From assembly GCA_039619475.1 (NCBI GenBank), contig CM077115.1, positions 448,931,292 through 448,995,291 on the forward strand: DNA of 64,000 bases, given 5' to 3'. Shown here piece by piece: positions 1-10,785 of this stretch; position 1 is the stretch's first letter, and every line of letters starts with the position of its first letter. This DNA comes from Icerya purchasi. Taxonomy: Eukaryota > Arthropoda > Insecta > Hemiptera > Monophlebidae. The notes under the pieces were generated by a model that ran no database searches, was not told the DNA's origin, and worked only from the letters and a program-made list of their open reading frames with translations. Made by a program: the position numbers and the translations under genes.

Positions 1-2
1 AT

Positions 3-708
3 AATACAGAAGTAGCTTTGTACGCGGATGACGCAGCCATCTTGGCTGTTGATAAGTGTGAAAACAACAGCCACAGAAAAACTGCAGGAGTCACTTCGGC
101 ATGTGGAAACTTGGCTAAAACGATGGCGCATAGTAGTCAATGAAAGTAAGTCGACGCATATTTCATTCACAAATCGGAAAATTGAACGCCTGCCAATCAA
201 AATAAATAACGTCGTAATACCACATGCCAATAACATAAAATATTTAGGCATGCATTTGGACGCTAGGCTGACCTGGGGTACTCACATTCAAAAAAAAATG
301 GAGCATTTGAGGTTTAAAACTAGAACCATGTCGTGGTTGTTAGCTAAGAGATCGGGCTTATCGTTAGACAATAAAACTCTATTATATAAAATAGCTCTAA
401 AACCGATCTGGCTGTATGGTATACAGCTGTGGGGCTGCGCAAAAACATCGAACTTACAGAAAATACAACGATATCAAAATAGGGTACTGAGAACCATTAC
501 TGCAGCCCCTTGGTACGTCTCAAATTATACCCTCCATAATGACTTGAATGTCATGTCTGTGGAGGATGAAATCAAAAAACAAGCAAATAAACATGTTACC
601 CGACTTAGCATCCATATGAACCCACTTGCTAACAATCTGCTGGATAACTCCGGTGAAATACGTAGACTGTGGCGAAATAAGCCTCTAGACCTTGTCCAGC
701 CATTATAA
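3..708 (+). pseudogene. Jockey-clade LINE reverse transcriptase, C-terminal part, frameshifted
   Basis: The window opens inside a reverse transcriptase. A YADD catalytic box is read in the third frame at 21-32. The frame then shifts at about 55-65, and the rest of the thumb and connection region runs in the first frame to a stop at 708. The motif KYLGMHLD followed by TWGTHI, and the stretch ending in NRVLRTI, are typical of Jockey elements. There is no RNase H domain after the RT, which fits Jockey and argues against the I/R1 group. The start lies outside the window. The single frameshift next to the active site makes this a dead copy. I am confident of the family and less so of the exact subfamily. 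Confidence 0.85.
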
Positions 709-827
709 AGTTCAGAGGGAGTACTGCTGAGTACTACCCCTCCACAAAACATTCTTTATCGCAATAAATTAATCGCTAAATGACCACTAAAACCGGTCAG
801 TTGTGATGGGGAAAAAAAAAAAAAAAA
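709..827 (+). other. LINE 3' UTR and poly-A tail
   Basis: After the RT stop come about 100 bases of 3' UTR, with an AATAAA-like CAATAAATTA at about 762-771, and then a pure A run at 812-827. This is the expected 3' end of a plus-strand LINE insertion. The 5' end, and so the target duplication, is outside the window. Confidence 0.75.
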
Positions 828-1185
828 GTCTTTTCCATGTTTAGATATTATCTGCTTGTTGGAGATATATACCGTGTAGCACAAGTCTATCAAGAGGTAA
901 GTTTTGTTGTTTTCATATAGTCAATAAAGGTACATATAGGACAGTTAGCGTTATCAGCGATACGTTCATCTCTCTAGCCTTTAATTGTACAGTGAAAAAA
1001 TCGGAAATTGGTCAGATTGTTTCATTCGTGTCTATTACCTGTTATCTGTTCTCGTGATTGTAGTTTTATCTCTCGGCTAATTTAATCATTTACCAACGGC
1101 GTATTTTTATTTAAATTAATTTACACTTTGCAATTATTCCTACGCCTGTTTCCTTTTTCGTTGCTTATTTTGTTTATAATTTTTC
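828..1185. other. Non-coding AT-rich stretch
   Basis: No reading frame, RNA gene or repeat terminus that I can recognise. It ends where the Rep-alpha motif AGGATTCCGTA begins. Confidence 0.5.
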
Positions 1186-1406
1186 AGGATTCCGTATACA
1201 TATAATGTACGGAATCCTAATAAGATGGTATACAAATGACGAAAATATCAAATAAAAATCAATAATTCACGAACGGCTTGACTTATAAACTTCAAATTTA
1301 GAACATAAATTACAATTAAAATTATCTTTAAAACGATCTATAACTTAAAGATTACCGATTACCCTGGGCGGCAAACAACCCAAAAAACTGTCAAAAATAT
1401 ATAATA
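1186..1406 (+). repeat. Rep-alpha copy A, left part
   Basis: This starts with AGGATTCCGTA (1186-1196), which is mirrored by TACGGAATCCT at 1208-1218. It then runs through a block with ACGAACGGCTTGACTTAT that recurs at 25102 and 42169. The copy is cut at 1406 by a Helitron and resumes at 6405. Putting the two sides together gives the uninterrupted sequence seen in the other two copies. Confidence 0.85.
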
Positions 1407-1815
1407 CTAGCTGACCCGGCGAACTTCGTACCGCCACAGAACCAATAAATATTGTGTTAACTTATCAGCAATCAATACTTTAAAAAAATTAAGTTCCATA
1501 AATGTACAAAAATGAAAATGAAAAATAATTTAATTACATTGAAATAAATGTAATTCACGTGGCAGCAAGGCATTATCCCCCTTAATAACAAAAATCAGTA
1601 TAAATTTACTTTGAAAAATTAAAGTAAACTACTTTTTGGAAACATGCTTTTTCGGGCTATATCATCAGCTAACAACACATAGAGTTTACATTCAATTTAT
1701 ATACTTTATTAATTAGAGTGTGTACTCTGTGCAGTTAGCTGATGATGTACTATACACGAAAAAAACCTGTTTCTAAAGTAATTTAATTTCTTAAAGTAAA
1801 TTCATACCCTTTTTT

Positions 1816-1903
1816 AGGATTTCGTACACATGTATAATATACGGAATAATCCCAATAAGATGGTTCAGAAACGAAAAAAATATTCAATTATACAATAGCT
1901 CGG
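1816..1903 (+). repeat. Rep-alpha motif inside the Helitron, split by a LINE
   Basis: AGGATTTCGTACACATGTA at 1816 repeats the start of Rep-alpha. The match continues at 3359-3475, on the other side of the LINE, through GACTTAT, ACAATTAAA and GACCGATTACCCTGG. The Helitron therefore carries its own diverged Rep-alpha segment, separate from the copy it inserted into. It was either captured or was an earlier insertion. Confidence 0.7.
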
Positions 1904-1913
1904 AAACGGTTTT

Positions 1914-3351
1914 ATGCTAAACTAGATTACTGTTCCTTCATATATGGCAATGCCTCAAAATCTCTCCTCTCTAAACTGGATTTAACACAAAATTTGGTTC
2001 TTCGTTTTTGCTTAAGGGCGCTTAATTCCACTCCTATTCCAGCTCTTCTTGCTGAATCGAATGTAAAACCGTTGTTCATCCGACGATCATATTTAGGATA
2101 CAGTTTCCTTGTAAAAAGACTTTCCATCTCATTTTCTAAGATTCGTCTCACATACCTCTCTATCTTTCATAATTGGCGCTTCTCTCCTAATAAATGTCCT
2201 ATCTTAGCCCTTATTTCTCATCGTTTAGACAAATTCTCCTCCTATACTATTTCTTACAGTAAACTTCCTTATTTTATTTTTAACTTCTTCGTGTTTTTTC
2301 ACCCTCCAAAACTCTTTTCTCTTCCTTCATCATCCAAAACTTCTGGCTCCGCAGTTGTCAATCAAGAATTTAATTTTCTTATTAATTCCTCGTTTCCTTT
2401 TCATTCCTTAATATTTACTGATGGTTCCAAGAGTTCAGGAAGAGTAGCTGCTGCCTTTTTCTCTCCAGCCAATAATTCCGCTCAATCCTTCAGGCTCCCG
2501 GCTTTTTGCTCCATCTTTTCCGCAGAACTTTATGCCATTCTTCAAGCCATTATATTTATTTCCTCAACTCGTTCTTCTGATAGATACTTAATTATATCAG
2601 ACTCCAAAAGTGCTCTTCAGGCTATATCCTCTTCCTTTCCCTCATATTCCCTCGATTTTATTGTTTTCCGTATACGTTCTCTCATCTATAGTCTTTCCCT
2701 TTCCCATTCCATTTCCATCGACCTGCTTTGGGTTCCAAGTCATGCGGGTATTGATGGTAACGAGACGGCGGACTCCTTAGCACGCTTAGCGTTGCACTCT
2801 CCACATTTTGTTAAAAAGATTCCTGGTCACAACATACTTCTCCTCTCCAAAAGAATTCATGTCAGACTTTGGTCGGATGTGTATCCTTGCTCCTTTTCCA
2901 ATCCTAACTCATTTTACCTTTTTATTCAGCCTAGACCTCCTTCTTGTTCTTGGTTCTATCATTTTCCTACTCTTAAACGTTTTTCCATCATTACCATCTG
3001 CCGTCTGCGGTTCAATCATACTTTGCTCCCATCCTCTCGGCATCGTTTTGCTCATTTCCCATGCCCTTATTGTCCTTTGCACTCTGGCGACTGTTCCTTT
3101 GTTTGTGATCCTGACCACGTGCTGTTTGAATGTGCCAGTCTTTCCTCCGAGCATAATATCCTGTACGTTCAGCTGTTAAAGCTGAATTATCCTACTCCAT
3201 ATAGTGCTTCATATATCTTAGCTTTGCCGTCATCCAATGTGGTTCCTATTCTTGTCTCTTTTCTGTCATCGATCTCTGACCGGATTAAAATTTAATCTTT
3301 AATCTACTCCATAGTCGGCCAAGCCCAAAAAAAAAAAAAAAAAAAAAAAAA
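1914..3351 (+). mobile_element. 5'-truncated LINE of the I/R1 group with intact RNase H
   Basis: One open frame (about 1919-3295, 433 residues from codon 1994) holds the end of the RT and a full RNase H. The acidic residues of RNase H are present: TDGSK (D143), SAELY (E178), ISDSK (D203) and GNETAD (D260). A C-terminal Cys/His cluster follows (CPYC...H...C near residues 354-382). Codon use is pyrimidine-rich and the protein is Ser-rich, like the LINE fragments at 31293-35452. A poly-A tail fills 3327-3350. The target duplication AAACGGTTTT is at 1904-1913 and 3349-3358. The frame has no stop, so the insertion is fairly recent, but it lacks ORF1, the endonuclease and most of the RT. Confidence 0.88.
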
Positions 3352-3825
3352 CGGTTTTGACTTATCGGAATCGGATCATAAATTACAATTAAACTTACTT
3401 CTCTATCTATGACAATTAACAATTTTAAGCTGACCGATTACCCTGGTCGGCAAGAAACCGTCTAGAATATATAATAAAGAATTTAGAACAACCTCAAAAA
3501 TCGCCCTTAAAAAATTCATAACTCATCATCAGATAACCGTTTGAAATCGAAATTCAAAATATAAAACAAAACACAACAGCCCTTTCATAAAATTTAAAAA
3601 TTACGGTTAAAAAATTATTCGAACTCCCCTTTTGGGCCAATAATAGCAAAAAAAAATGAATTTTCTTCATCATTTTTTTTTTTAAATTTTGTATTCTGCT
3701 ATTCGGGACGGACACAAATCCAACAAATCAAGGATCATAAAAATCGGTCCAACCGTTGATTTAACTAACCCAACTTTGTTTTATATACAATGCCTGTACC
3801 ACAGGAAGTAAGAGTAATTTTGGTG

Positions 3826-4665
3826 TGAGTAGGCGCCTACTCACAGCGCGTTCGCTCCGGGTACATCTTAAAGCCCATTTAATTATCTATCGAATGCAAC
3901 AAACCGGGAGTTTCTACCTCCCCGGGGGTTCGCCCTGCAGCATCGATTTGAAAAAAAGTGTTTCGTCGACCGCCACCGTTTTTTTAGACAAAAAAATTAC
4001 AACATTTTGGCAGAAACTGTATTTCAAAATTTTTACATAAATTATTACCCATCTTCATCATTCGTATTAATCTTCACGAAATAGGCACCTCTGGCTTGTA
4101 AAGGCCGCTTTAAACTCGCCGACAGGTGTTCTGTTTAAAATGGTCTGTACCACATTCACGACTTCTTGATCTGTGTTGAATATTTTTCGAAATCGCGCTA
4201 TGCTATCGAAATATTGTTGAATTACCGAGTCGAATATCATCAGGATACGCTTCTTCTTTTAATAAATCTAACGTCTCTTTAGCCGTTTTTTGCAATCAAC
4301 AATAATAACGAATCACATACCGCTGTTCTTGCTCGATACCTTTCTTATCCATGTTGACAACACGAAACTGCACGTGATTTTCACAATTTGCGTCGTACTC
4401 TTTCGACTATAAAACACGTAATAATGCTCGTAGAAACGTCCGGTTTGTTGCATTTGACAGCTGATGGAATGACCTTTAGGATTATCTGATTGCGAGACCC
4501 GTTACGATCCGGTCCGCTTGAAAAAAATTGTAGGGGTTGACAAAACACTTTTTTTTTCAAATCGATGCTGTGGGTGTAGGGGTGAGGTATGAACTTCCGG
4601 TTTGTTGCATTCGATAGCTAAGTAAATGGACTTTAAACGCGCTGTGAGTGGTTGCCTACTTAGAA
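3826..4665. mobile_element. Mariner-derived fold-back element with ~140 bp inverted arms
   Basis: The left arm (about 3827-3975) and right arm (about 4525-4660) are inverted copies. They share ACTCACAGCGCG, a block around CGAATGCAACAAACCGG, and GCATCGATTTGAAAAAAA. The centre carries broken mariner transposase on the minus strand. A second partial copy of the CAACAAACCGG block sits inside at about 4440. The exact ends and the TA duplication are not certain. Confidence 0.65.
4085..4352 (-). pseudogene. Mariner-like transposase remnant (N-terminal helix-turn-helix)
   Basis: The minus frame from ATG 4352 opens MDKKGIEQ and continues RYVIRYY, then TAKETLDLLKE and STIFR. This is the usual start of mariner transposases, which bind the terminal repeats through this domain. 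Stops and frameshifts interrupt it within 60 codons. A second piece at about 4085-4190 (TVVQTILN-like) seems to come from the C-terminal half in another frame, so the middle with the DDD catalytic triad is gone. The copy is dead. Confidence 0.65.
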
Positions 4666-4669
4666 GACC

Positions 4670-6240
4670 CGGCCACGCGTTGTTATGGCTCAGTTGTAAT
4701 ACGTTGAATTAATATTATAAAATTAATGTTTACTGATAAAGATAAAAACGTTTTAGCCAATCTAAAAACACACAGGATTGAGCCTTCGAATTCATTTTCC
4801 GGATGGTTGGAAAATGTTTTCAATGACTGCACATGTTGATTTTTATAAATATATTTCTATGTGTTTTTTACGGGCATTTAGCAGTCAAAGTGATAAATGT
4901 CTTTTTATATATAGCCTTTTTACAACATTTTAAATTTTTTTTCTTGCTAAGATAAATAAAATAAATTACAATATTTATACGACTGAAATATAAAATTGGC
5001 ACTTACTGCACAAATGTGAATATATTCATACAATATTACTGAAAGTTGCGAAAATACCGAACACATTTTAAAAACGAATACACATGGATAATATGCGAAG
5101 AACGGACGGGCAGATGAAGCACATTTACCGAAACGAAAACACGAATAGATCTGAATAACTCGGAACACGTAATACATGCAAAAAATGGTTGATGCACTTA
5201 TTGTAATGTTTCCGGTCAATCTTTCGATTTCCTGTCGGTAATTAATTTTTCGGATCAAAGACCTTTAAGTTGTATAAATGTCTCATTGTTGCGACAATCT
5301 CTTTGTGCTTCTCAAATTTCTTTTGTTACCTGATTGCCGGTCGTGTGTTTCATTTTTCTTGATAGTTCTCGCGGTACTTGTGAAGTCGGGTCGTTTATTA
5401 TTTTCTTTTCTTTTTCCCGATTTAGGGTGTACCATGTTTAAGAGAAATGCAGACCGGTTTGCACTGTACTCGCTAAACGACCATTCGCCTACATTGTTCT
5501 GCTACATCTTTTAATTACATTTTTAGTTTATCGTTGCGACCATTTAATGACGGAAAATTTAGTCCGCTACAACTCACAAATGTTAGATGTAAGCACGTCT
5601 GTGATCCAACAAATTTGAAAAAATTTCCGACTAAATCACTGCAAAATTTAATAAGAATATACTGCACATAAGGGGAGTTTTAAAATGTGCACAACATATT
5701 CTCAGTAATTCATTTTCACAAACAAATACATAAATACGCAAAACATTTAATATCTGCATATAAATAGGCAAAGTCTTGATTTCGTTTATTAACCGATTTT
5801 CTTTTTCATTTTTTGTTTGGTAGCTATTAAAAAGCAGTTTTTTTTCTTATTTTAATATAAAATTTATACAAAAAAAAATAAAAAACGAACTGTTTGTTAC
5901 GATATTTTCGATTCGTTTATGTTTTTTTTTTTTTTTTACTGCATGCCTAGCCCATGATTTCCGTACCGTCATTAAGCGACCGCCCGCTGATCGGCTGAGA
6001 GTCAAGACCGACGCTTTTTTTTGCCTATTCGTTCCTCGCCGTTTCCAGGTATCTGAAATTACCCGCTCGCCTGTTTGGCCTACCGTATGTTTTATTGCTT
6101 AACGTATTCTAGGCGAATTTTGTAATTTTCGTGCAACTTTTTCAAATTTTTTTTTGTAGGAACCTAATTTAAATCTTAGCCAATATTTTAGAAAAAAAAA
6201 TCAGCAAAATCGGTCGAGCCGTTCTTGAGTTACAGTTTTT
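4670..6240. other. Non-coding Helitron interior
   Basis: AT-rich sequence with T runs (5924-5938) and short open frames that have no recognisable motif. From about 6150 two phrases typical of Helitron 5' regions appear in reverse orientation, at CGGTCGAGCCGTTCTTGAG and CGGTTCAGCCGTTTTGGAG. Confidence 0.5.
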
Positions 6241-6404
6241 TGTGAATTGTGCAATTTCGGTGCAATTTTTTAAATTTTTTTTTTTTACAAACCTTCTCCC
6301 AAAAACTACGAATACAACAAAAAAAAAATTATTCAAATCGGTTCAGCCGTTTTGGAGGAGAAGCGAGACCCACATAAGGGAACTCATTTTTATATATAAG
6401 AAGA

Positions 6405-9017
6405 TGGTACATGAAACGATCTCAAAAATCACTTAAAAAATCATAACTCATCACCCGATTGAAATTCAAAATATAAACTAAAATGCAGGAGTCCTTTCAT
6501 AAAATCAAAAAATTATGCTACAAAAGTTATGCAAAGTTGCCGAAAAGTTCAAAAAAGTGCAAAAATGACGTGTCCCCCTTCTAGCGTCACGAGTATTACA
6601 GCTGAAAATTTTAAGCGCGGTTTAAAATACGCGCATCCCCGTATATTTATCTAATTTTGAAAATCCAGGTTTTCAGCTTTAAAATTAAACCCTCGGGGCG
6701 CCGAAAGCTCGACATTTTTAAAAAATAAATTTTTTTGCACGAGCTTGTGATATATCATTAGAAAGATCGCCGTTTGTCGAGAACGGAACCGTATTTCATT
6801 TTCTTAACAAAACTTTCAATGTTGCCGAAAAGTTAAAAAAAACAAAAAAAATTACGGGGAGCTCCACGAATATTACAGCTAAAAATTTTGAACGCGGCTA
6901 AAAACGTGCGATCCACTTATATTTCTCTAGTTTGGAACATCTGGATTTCCAGTTTTAAAATTGGACCCTTGGGGCGCTGAAAGTTCGAAATTTTGAAGAA
7001 AAAATGTTATATACCGTTGGAAGGATCGCTATCTGCCGGGAAAGAAACCGTATTTCATTTTCTTAACGGAACTTTCAAAGTTTGCCGAAAAGTTTGAAAA
7101 AGCGTGAGAATTGATTTGTGACGCGAGTATTATAGCTAAAAATTTTGAGGAAAGAGAAAATATGGGCATCCATGTATATTTCTTTGGTTTGGAACATCTA
7201 AGTTTCCAACTTTAAAATTAGTGGCTTGTGGCCCTGAAAGCTCGAAATTTTGTAAAAAAAATTTTTTTGAAGTGTAACATTATTGAAAAGAGCGCTATTT
7301 TGCAGGAACGGACCCGTATTTCATTTTCTTAACGAAACTGTTTGAAATTTACTAAAAGTTCATAAAATCGTGATAAATGACGACGTATTGTAGTTCAAGA
7401 TTTTGAACAAGGTTAAAAAAGTGTGCGTCCCTGATTATTTATTCACTTTCGAACATCTGGGTTTCCATCTTAAAATTCGGAACCTTAAGCGCCGAAAGCT
7501 GGAAAGTTTAAAAAATAATATTTTTTTTCCGGTCATGATCGTTCGAAAGGTCGTTATTTGTCGAGAACGAAACCATAAGTTATTTCCTTAACGAAACTTT
7601 CAAACCTTGATGTTCCAAACTTGAGAAATAAATGTCGAAGCGCGTATGTTTAACCGTATTCGAAATTTTTAACTGTAATACTCGCGGCGCTGGAGAGGAG
7701 AGACTGTTTAAATTTTTTGGCAACTTTAAAAGTTTCTAAATACGGTTCGGAATTATGTTTAGAGACTCCCGTGGAGCTGGCGTACGAATTTCGACTGTTA
7801 CTGGTTAAATATCGGATGGTAACATTATCTGTTGAAAGTTAATATCCGCACGAACGGCTAATAATATTTCCCCCATGCGCACAACTAGCAAGCACCGGAT
7901 TTGATTCGAGAACTTTATAGTTTTTTAGTTTTAAATGTTGGTTTTGTTTTAAGTGGGTTTCTTGAATGCACGGAATAAACGGGTTTGTTAATCGGTGTTA
8001 TTTTTCTTTTGGCTTTATCGAAATACGAGACTGCAGCGGTTTTTAGAATTTGATTCGGATTATTATAATTTGCGTTTGATGAAAAACAGATGCGAATAGT
8101 ATTTCGATTTGTTAAACAATTTAACGCACTATGCTAGTAAATAAATACAAAAAAAAATGTTTAATAATAGTCTAATGTATTGAGATAGTCGAAAGAAAAA
8201 ACCGAATTGTTAAAAAATTATCTCAGTAGAACGACAGTCTTTGTCACATCACGGAACTATATCGCCTTTTTTTGGTAAAGTACCAAGTTCGTCTCGCAGC
8301 CGATAGAAGTTTGATTCAACAAGGTTCTAGTAACCAAATCGCCTCGAAATTCGATTCTAGTATATTTATAATTTAGACATTGCGAAGAAAGGAAAAGGCG
8401 AATAATTAAATATATACCAGGTGTAAATGTTAAATTATGTTCCAAAAACTTACCCCATCATTTAAAGAAAAGAAACAGCAAACCAAGAATAAAATTTCCT
8501 TCATCTTTGATTTTAAAAAATGCCTTTTTACCAAGAAGAAACTGTACCGTTTAACAAGTTGATGAAGACTGATGTTAAAAGAATCATTTATATACGAAAT
8601 ATGCGAAAACAATTTTAAGCAATAAAGATAAGGTAATTACATACCGTCTTTAAAAATGTCCCCATTAGTCGTTAAAATGTAACATAAGTAAGATTGCATT
8701 TAATTTACATTCTGCATATTTTTTTTTATCTTAACTGTTACTTTGAATTACTGAAAATTAAATACAAACTGACGGAAAATGCAGAATTCTATATACATGT
8801 TGGTAAATATTGTTGACGGATATATCATATATTTCATACTATTCTTCCAGTTTTTACAAACATATTGTACAATGCTCCTAATAATTCATTATTATACAAT
8901 AAATGAGATAGAAACGAAAACAAACATGCACCATCCCTATCTAGGTATTTTACATAATGGGCAACTATTGTATCATTAACACATATTAATTCTACATTCA
9001 TAATTACAGTGAACAAA
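6405..9017 (+). repeat. Rep-alpha copy A, right part
   Basis: This resumes with TGGTACAT and follows copies B (25295-28496) and C (42360-47262) to about 9017, ending at ACAGTGAACAAA. It is clearly more diverged from B and C than these are from each other. It lacks about 75 bp near 7760 and the block that corresponds to 26905-28160 in B. It keeps a ~400 bp segment (8345-8700) that is also in C (46855-47200) but is deleted from B. I see no credible coding frame. Confidence 0.82.
6530..7620 (+). repeat. Tandem array of diverged ~265 bp monomers (about 4 units)
   Basis: A block reading CCGTATTTCATTTTCTTAAC recurs near 6788, 7048 and 7314, with a weaker form near 7570. Each is followed by AAACTTTCAA, a GCCGAAAAGTT-like phrase, then GAGTATTACAGCT-like, a short GGAACATC...TTTCCA phrase and GGCGCCGAAAGCTCGA. 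Spacing is about 260-270 bp. Units differ by point changes and small gaps. Two units recur in copies B and C, and one inverted unit lies at 61440-61770. Confidence 0.8.
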
Positions 9018-9659
9018 TACTTATATATAAGATTAAAAACTTCAATACACGAATATGATAATTAAAAAAATAACAACTATTGAATAAACATTTTTTTTTT
9101 TTTGCCACACCGGCTAACTTGGCCATAATTGGCATTTCTCAATAATAGTCTAAAAAAAAAAGTAAAATAAATTAAAATTAAAAGCGATATTGCCTTCTTT
9201 CTTAGTGGCGATAAGGCAACTGATAATAATATACACTATGTTAAATTCCACATGAATGTGCTCTTAAGAAATATCGGTCCACTGACGCGTGATATGTACC
9301 TACTTCTCTTTCTTGTTCGGCGTTGAATTTTGTTGGAGCCACTTATCTTTCGGATACTTGGTAACACACAGAAGATATGCTACTTCGCCACTCGTGGGCG
9401 TAGTATAATAATGACCAAAGCACGCTTGACAGCCCTATTATCGGTTAGATACAAAAGCAAACATTTTTTTACGGACGATGGGTACTAGTTTATAATGACA
9501 TTATGACGAGAGAGATCCCCGGCACCATCTTCTTTTTAATCTTCTGCTAGGATTGCCCGGCAACGTATTTCTTGACATCGAAAATATATTAGGGTTATCG
9601 CTATGACGAAGTTTATCGAAGAATTTTTGATACTAGTGCACATATACATCTTAGACTAA
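9018..9659. other. Non-coding stretch between Rep-alpha and the Polinton remnant
   Basis: A T run at 9091-9103 is followed by GCCACACCGGCTAAC. No coding frame is recognisable. The last ~200 bases may be the upstream part of the Polinton remnant that starts at about 9660. Confidence 0.4.
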
Positions 9660-9674
9660 TGGAAAATCCGTCCG

Positions 9675-10590
9675 TTGTTTCAAGGCTATTACAAAAATTT
9701 TACCATTGACCGAAAAATTTTTCGCGTTGCTGGAATAAGTCTTCAAAGACCTCGAATTGAGTATTGGAACGATCCGGATGAATTGGTTGAACGTTTGCAA
9801 TTATTACACGCGTCTAAACGAAGTGAAAATACTGGTGTAGATAACAAGATTCAGTCAATTGAGGAAGAGTTGGCTGAAGAAGGATACATTCAATTACCTT
9901 ATCGATTATTAGAACTAGTATTAGAGAAGGTGTCGGAAAAACAAACATATACGTCAACATCACTACAACATAACATAGCTGATGAGCTTCATCGCCCTGC
10001 GAGGAAACGATAGCAAACACGATGTGTACAACTTTTAGGCTTAAATGATTTGTGGCAAGTAGATTTGATTGCTATGACGCAATATGCGCGATTTAATCGA
10101 GGATATAAACTTATTCTAGTCGTCATAAACGCGTTTTCTAAATACGTTTGGACAGTTCCTATAAATAAAAAAAAGCGGTTTGATAATTGTTAAAGAGCTT
10201 GAAAAGATTTTATCTAAAGGAGGTGTTGAACCTCTCCTAATGATTTACATACAGATCAAGGTACCGCGAATTTTATAATCCGCAAATTCGAGCTGTTTTA
10301 AAATGTTACAATATTAATCATTACAGTACTTACTCTCTACTTAACGCTTGTATCCGTAGAGCGCTTTAATCGTACGACTAAGAATTTACCACTAAGCGTA
10401 ATAAACGTCGGTTGCCTGCATTAGACGAGCTAACGCGAAAATATAATTCAAAAATACATGGTACAATAAAATTTGCGCCTGCGGACGTAAATAAACTTGT
10501 TGAGAAAAATGTTGCAGAAAATATAGTTAAAGCATGTAGTAGCAGCACCGATCGTTTTGCTTCTCCGAGTAAATTAAAAAATTTAAAGTT
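9675..10590 (+). pseudogene. Polinton (Maverick) remnant: small conserved ORF plus broken integrase
   Basis: The first frame (9675-10013) contains the phrase IEYWNDPDELVERL and then an acidic helix. This is a small protein often found next to Polinton integrases in arthropods. From about 10030 a retroviral-type integrase core follows in shifting frames. The block with WQVDLI holds the first catalytic Asp, HTDQGT the second, and VERFNRT the Glu. The C-terminal end continues to about 10585. Several stops and frameshifts break it. No other Polinton gene (polymerase, ATPase, capsid) is nearby. This is an old fragment, not an active element. Confidence 0.75.
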
Positions 10591-10741
10591 AGTGATGTAT
10601 TTTTTTTTTTTTTTTTTTTTTTTGGCCCGAACGGAACAGTTCATTTGGCCAGCAAACTACGCCACGACTAGATATTAAAAATTACTAATAAAAGAAAATT
10701 CAGGAAGAGAAATTTCATTCTACATTATGGCCGCGACTGCT

Positions 10742-10744
<3 letters not shown>
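10591..10744. other. Poly-T runs and short spacer
   Basis: A 22-base T run at 10602-10623 cuts off the Polinton remnant and may be the tail of an older minus-strand retroposon. The following 120 bases end in CATTATGGCCGCGACTGCTAG, which is loosely similar to CACATTATGACCACAGTTGC at about 13110 on the far side of the next LINE. Confidence 0.4.

Positions 10745-10785
<41 letters not shown>

Larger units (their letters stand above)
1407..6404 (-). mobile_element. Helitron (rolling-circle transposon), non-autonomous or decayed, about 5.0 kb
   Basis: On the minus strand the element begins TCTTCTTATATATAA and ends in GGGTCAGCTAG, the TC...CTRR termini of Helitrons. A short GGCG/CGCC hairpin lies just inside the 3' end. 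The host A is at 1406 and the host T at 6405. The empty site is preserved in the related repeats at about 25295 and 42360, where ATAATA is joined directly to TGGTACAT, so the insertion is exactly between A and T with no target duplication, as Helitrons do. I see no Rep or helicase frame inside. The interior carries a younger LINE (1914-3351) and a mariner-like fold-back element (3826-4665), so about half of the length is later cargo. Confidence 0.88.

Noticed and set aside
4947..5514. Two open frames (minus 4947-5258, plus 5278-5514) that look like short membrane proteins
   Set aside because: No family motif, AT-driven hydrophobic composition, and they lie inside a Helitron.
6530..7620. CRISPR-like array
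   Set aside because: Units are ~265 bp, diverged along their whole length and without unique spacers; the DNA is eukaryotic.
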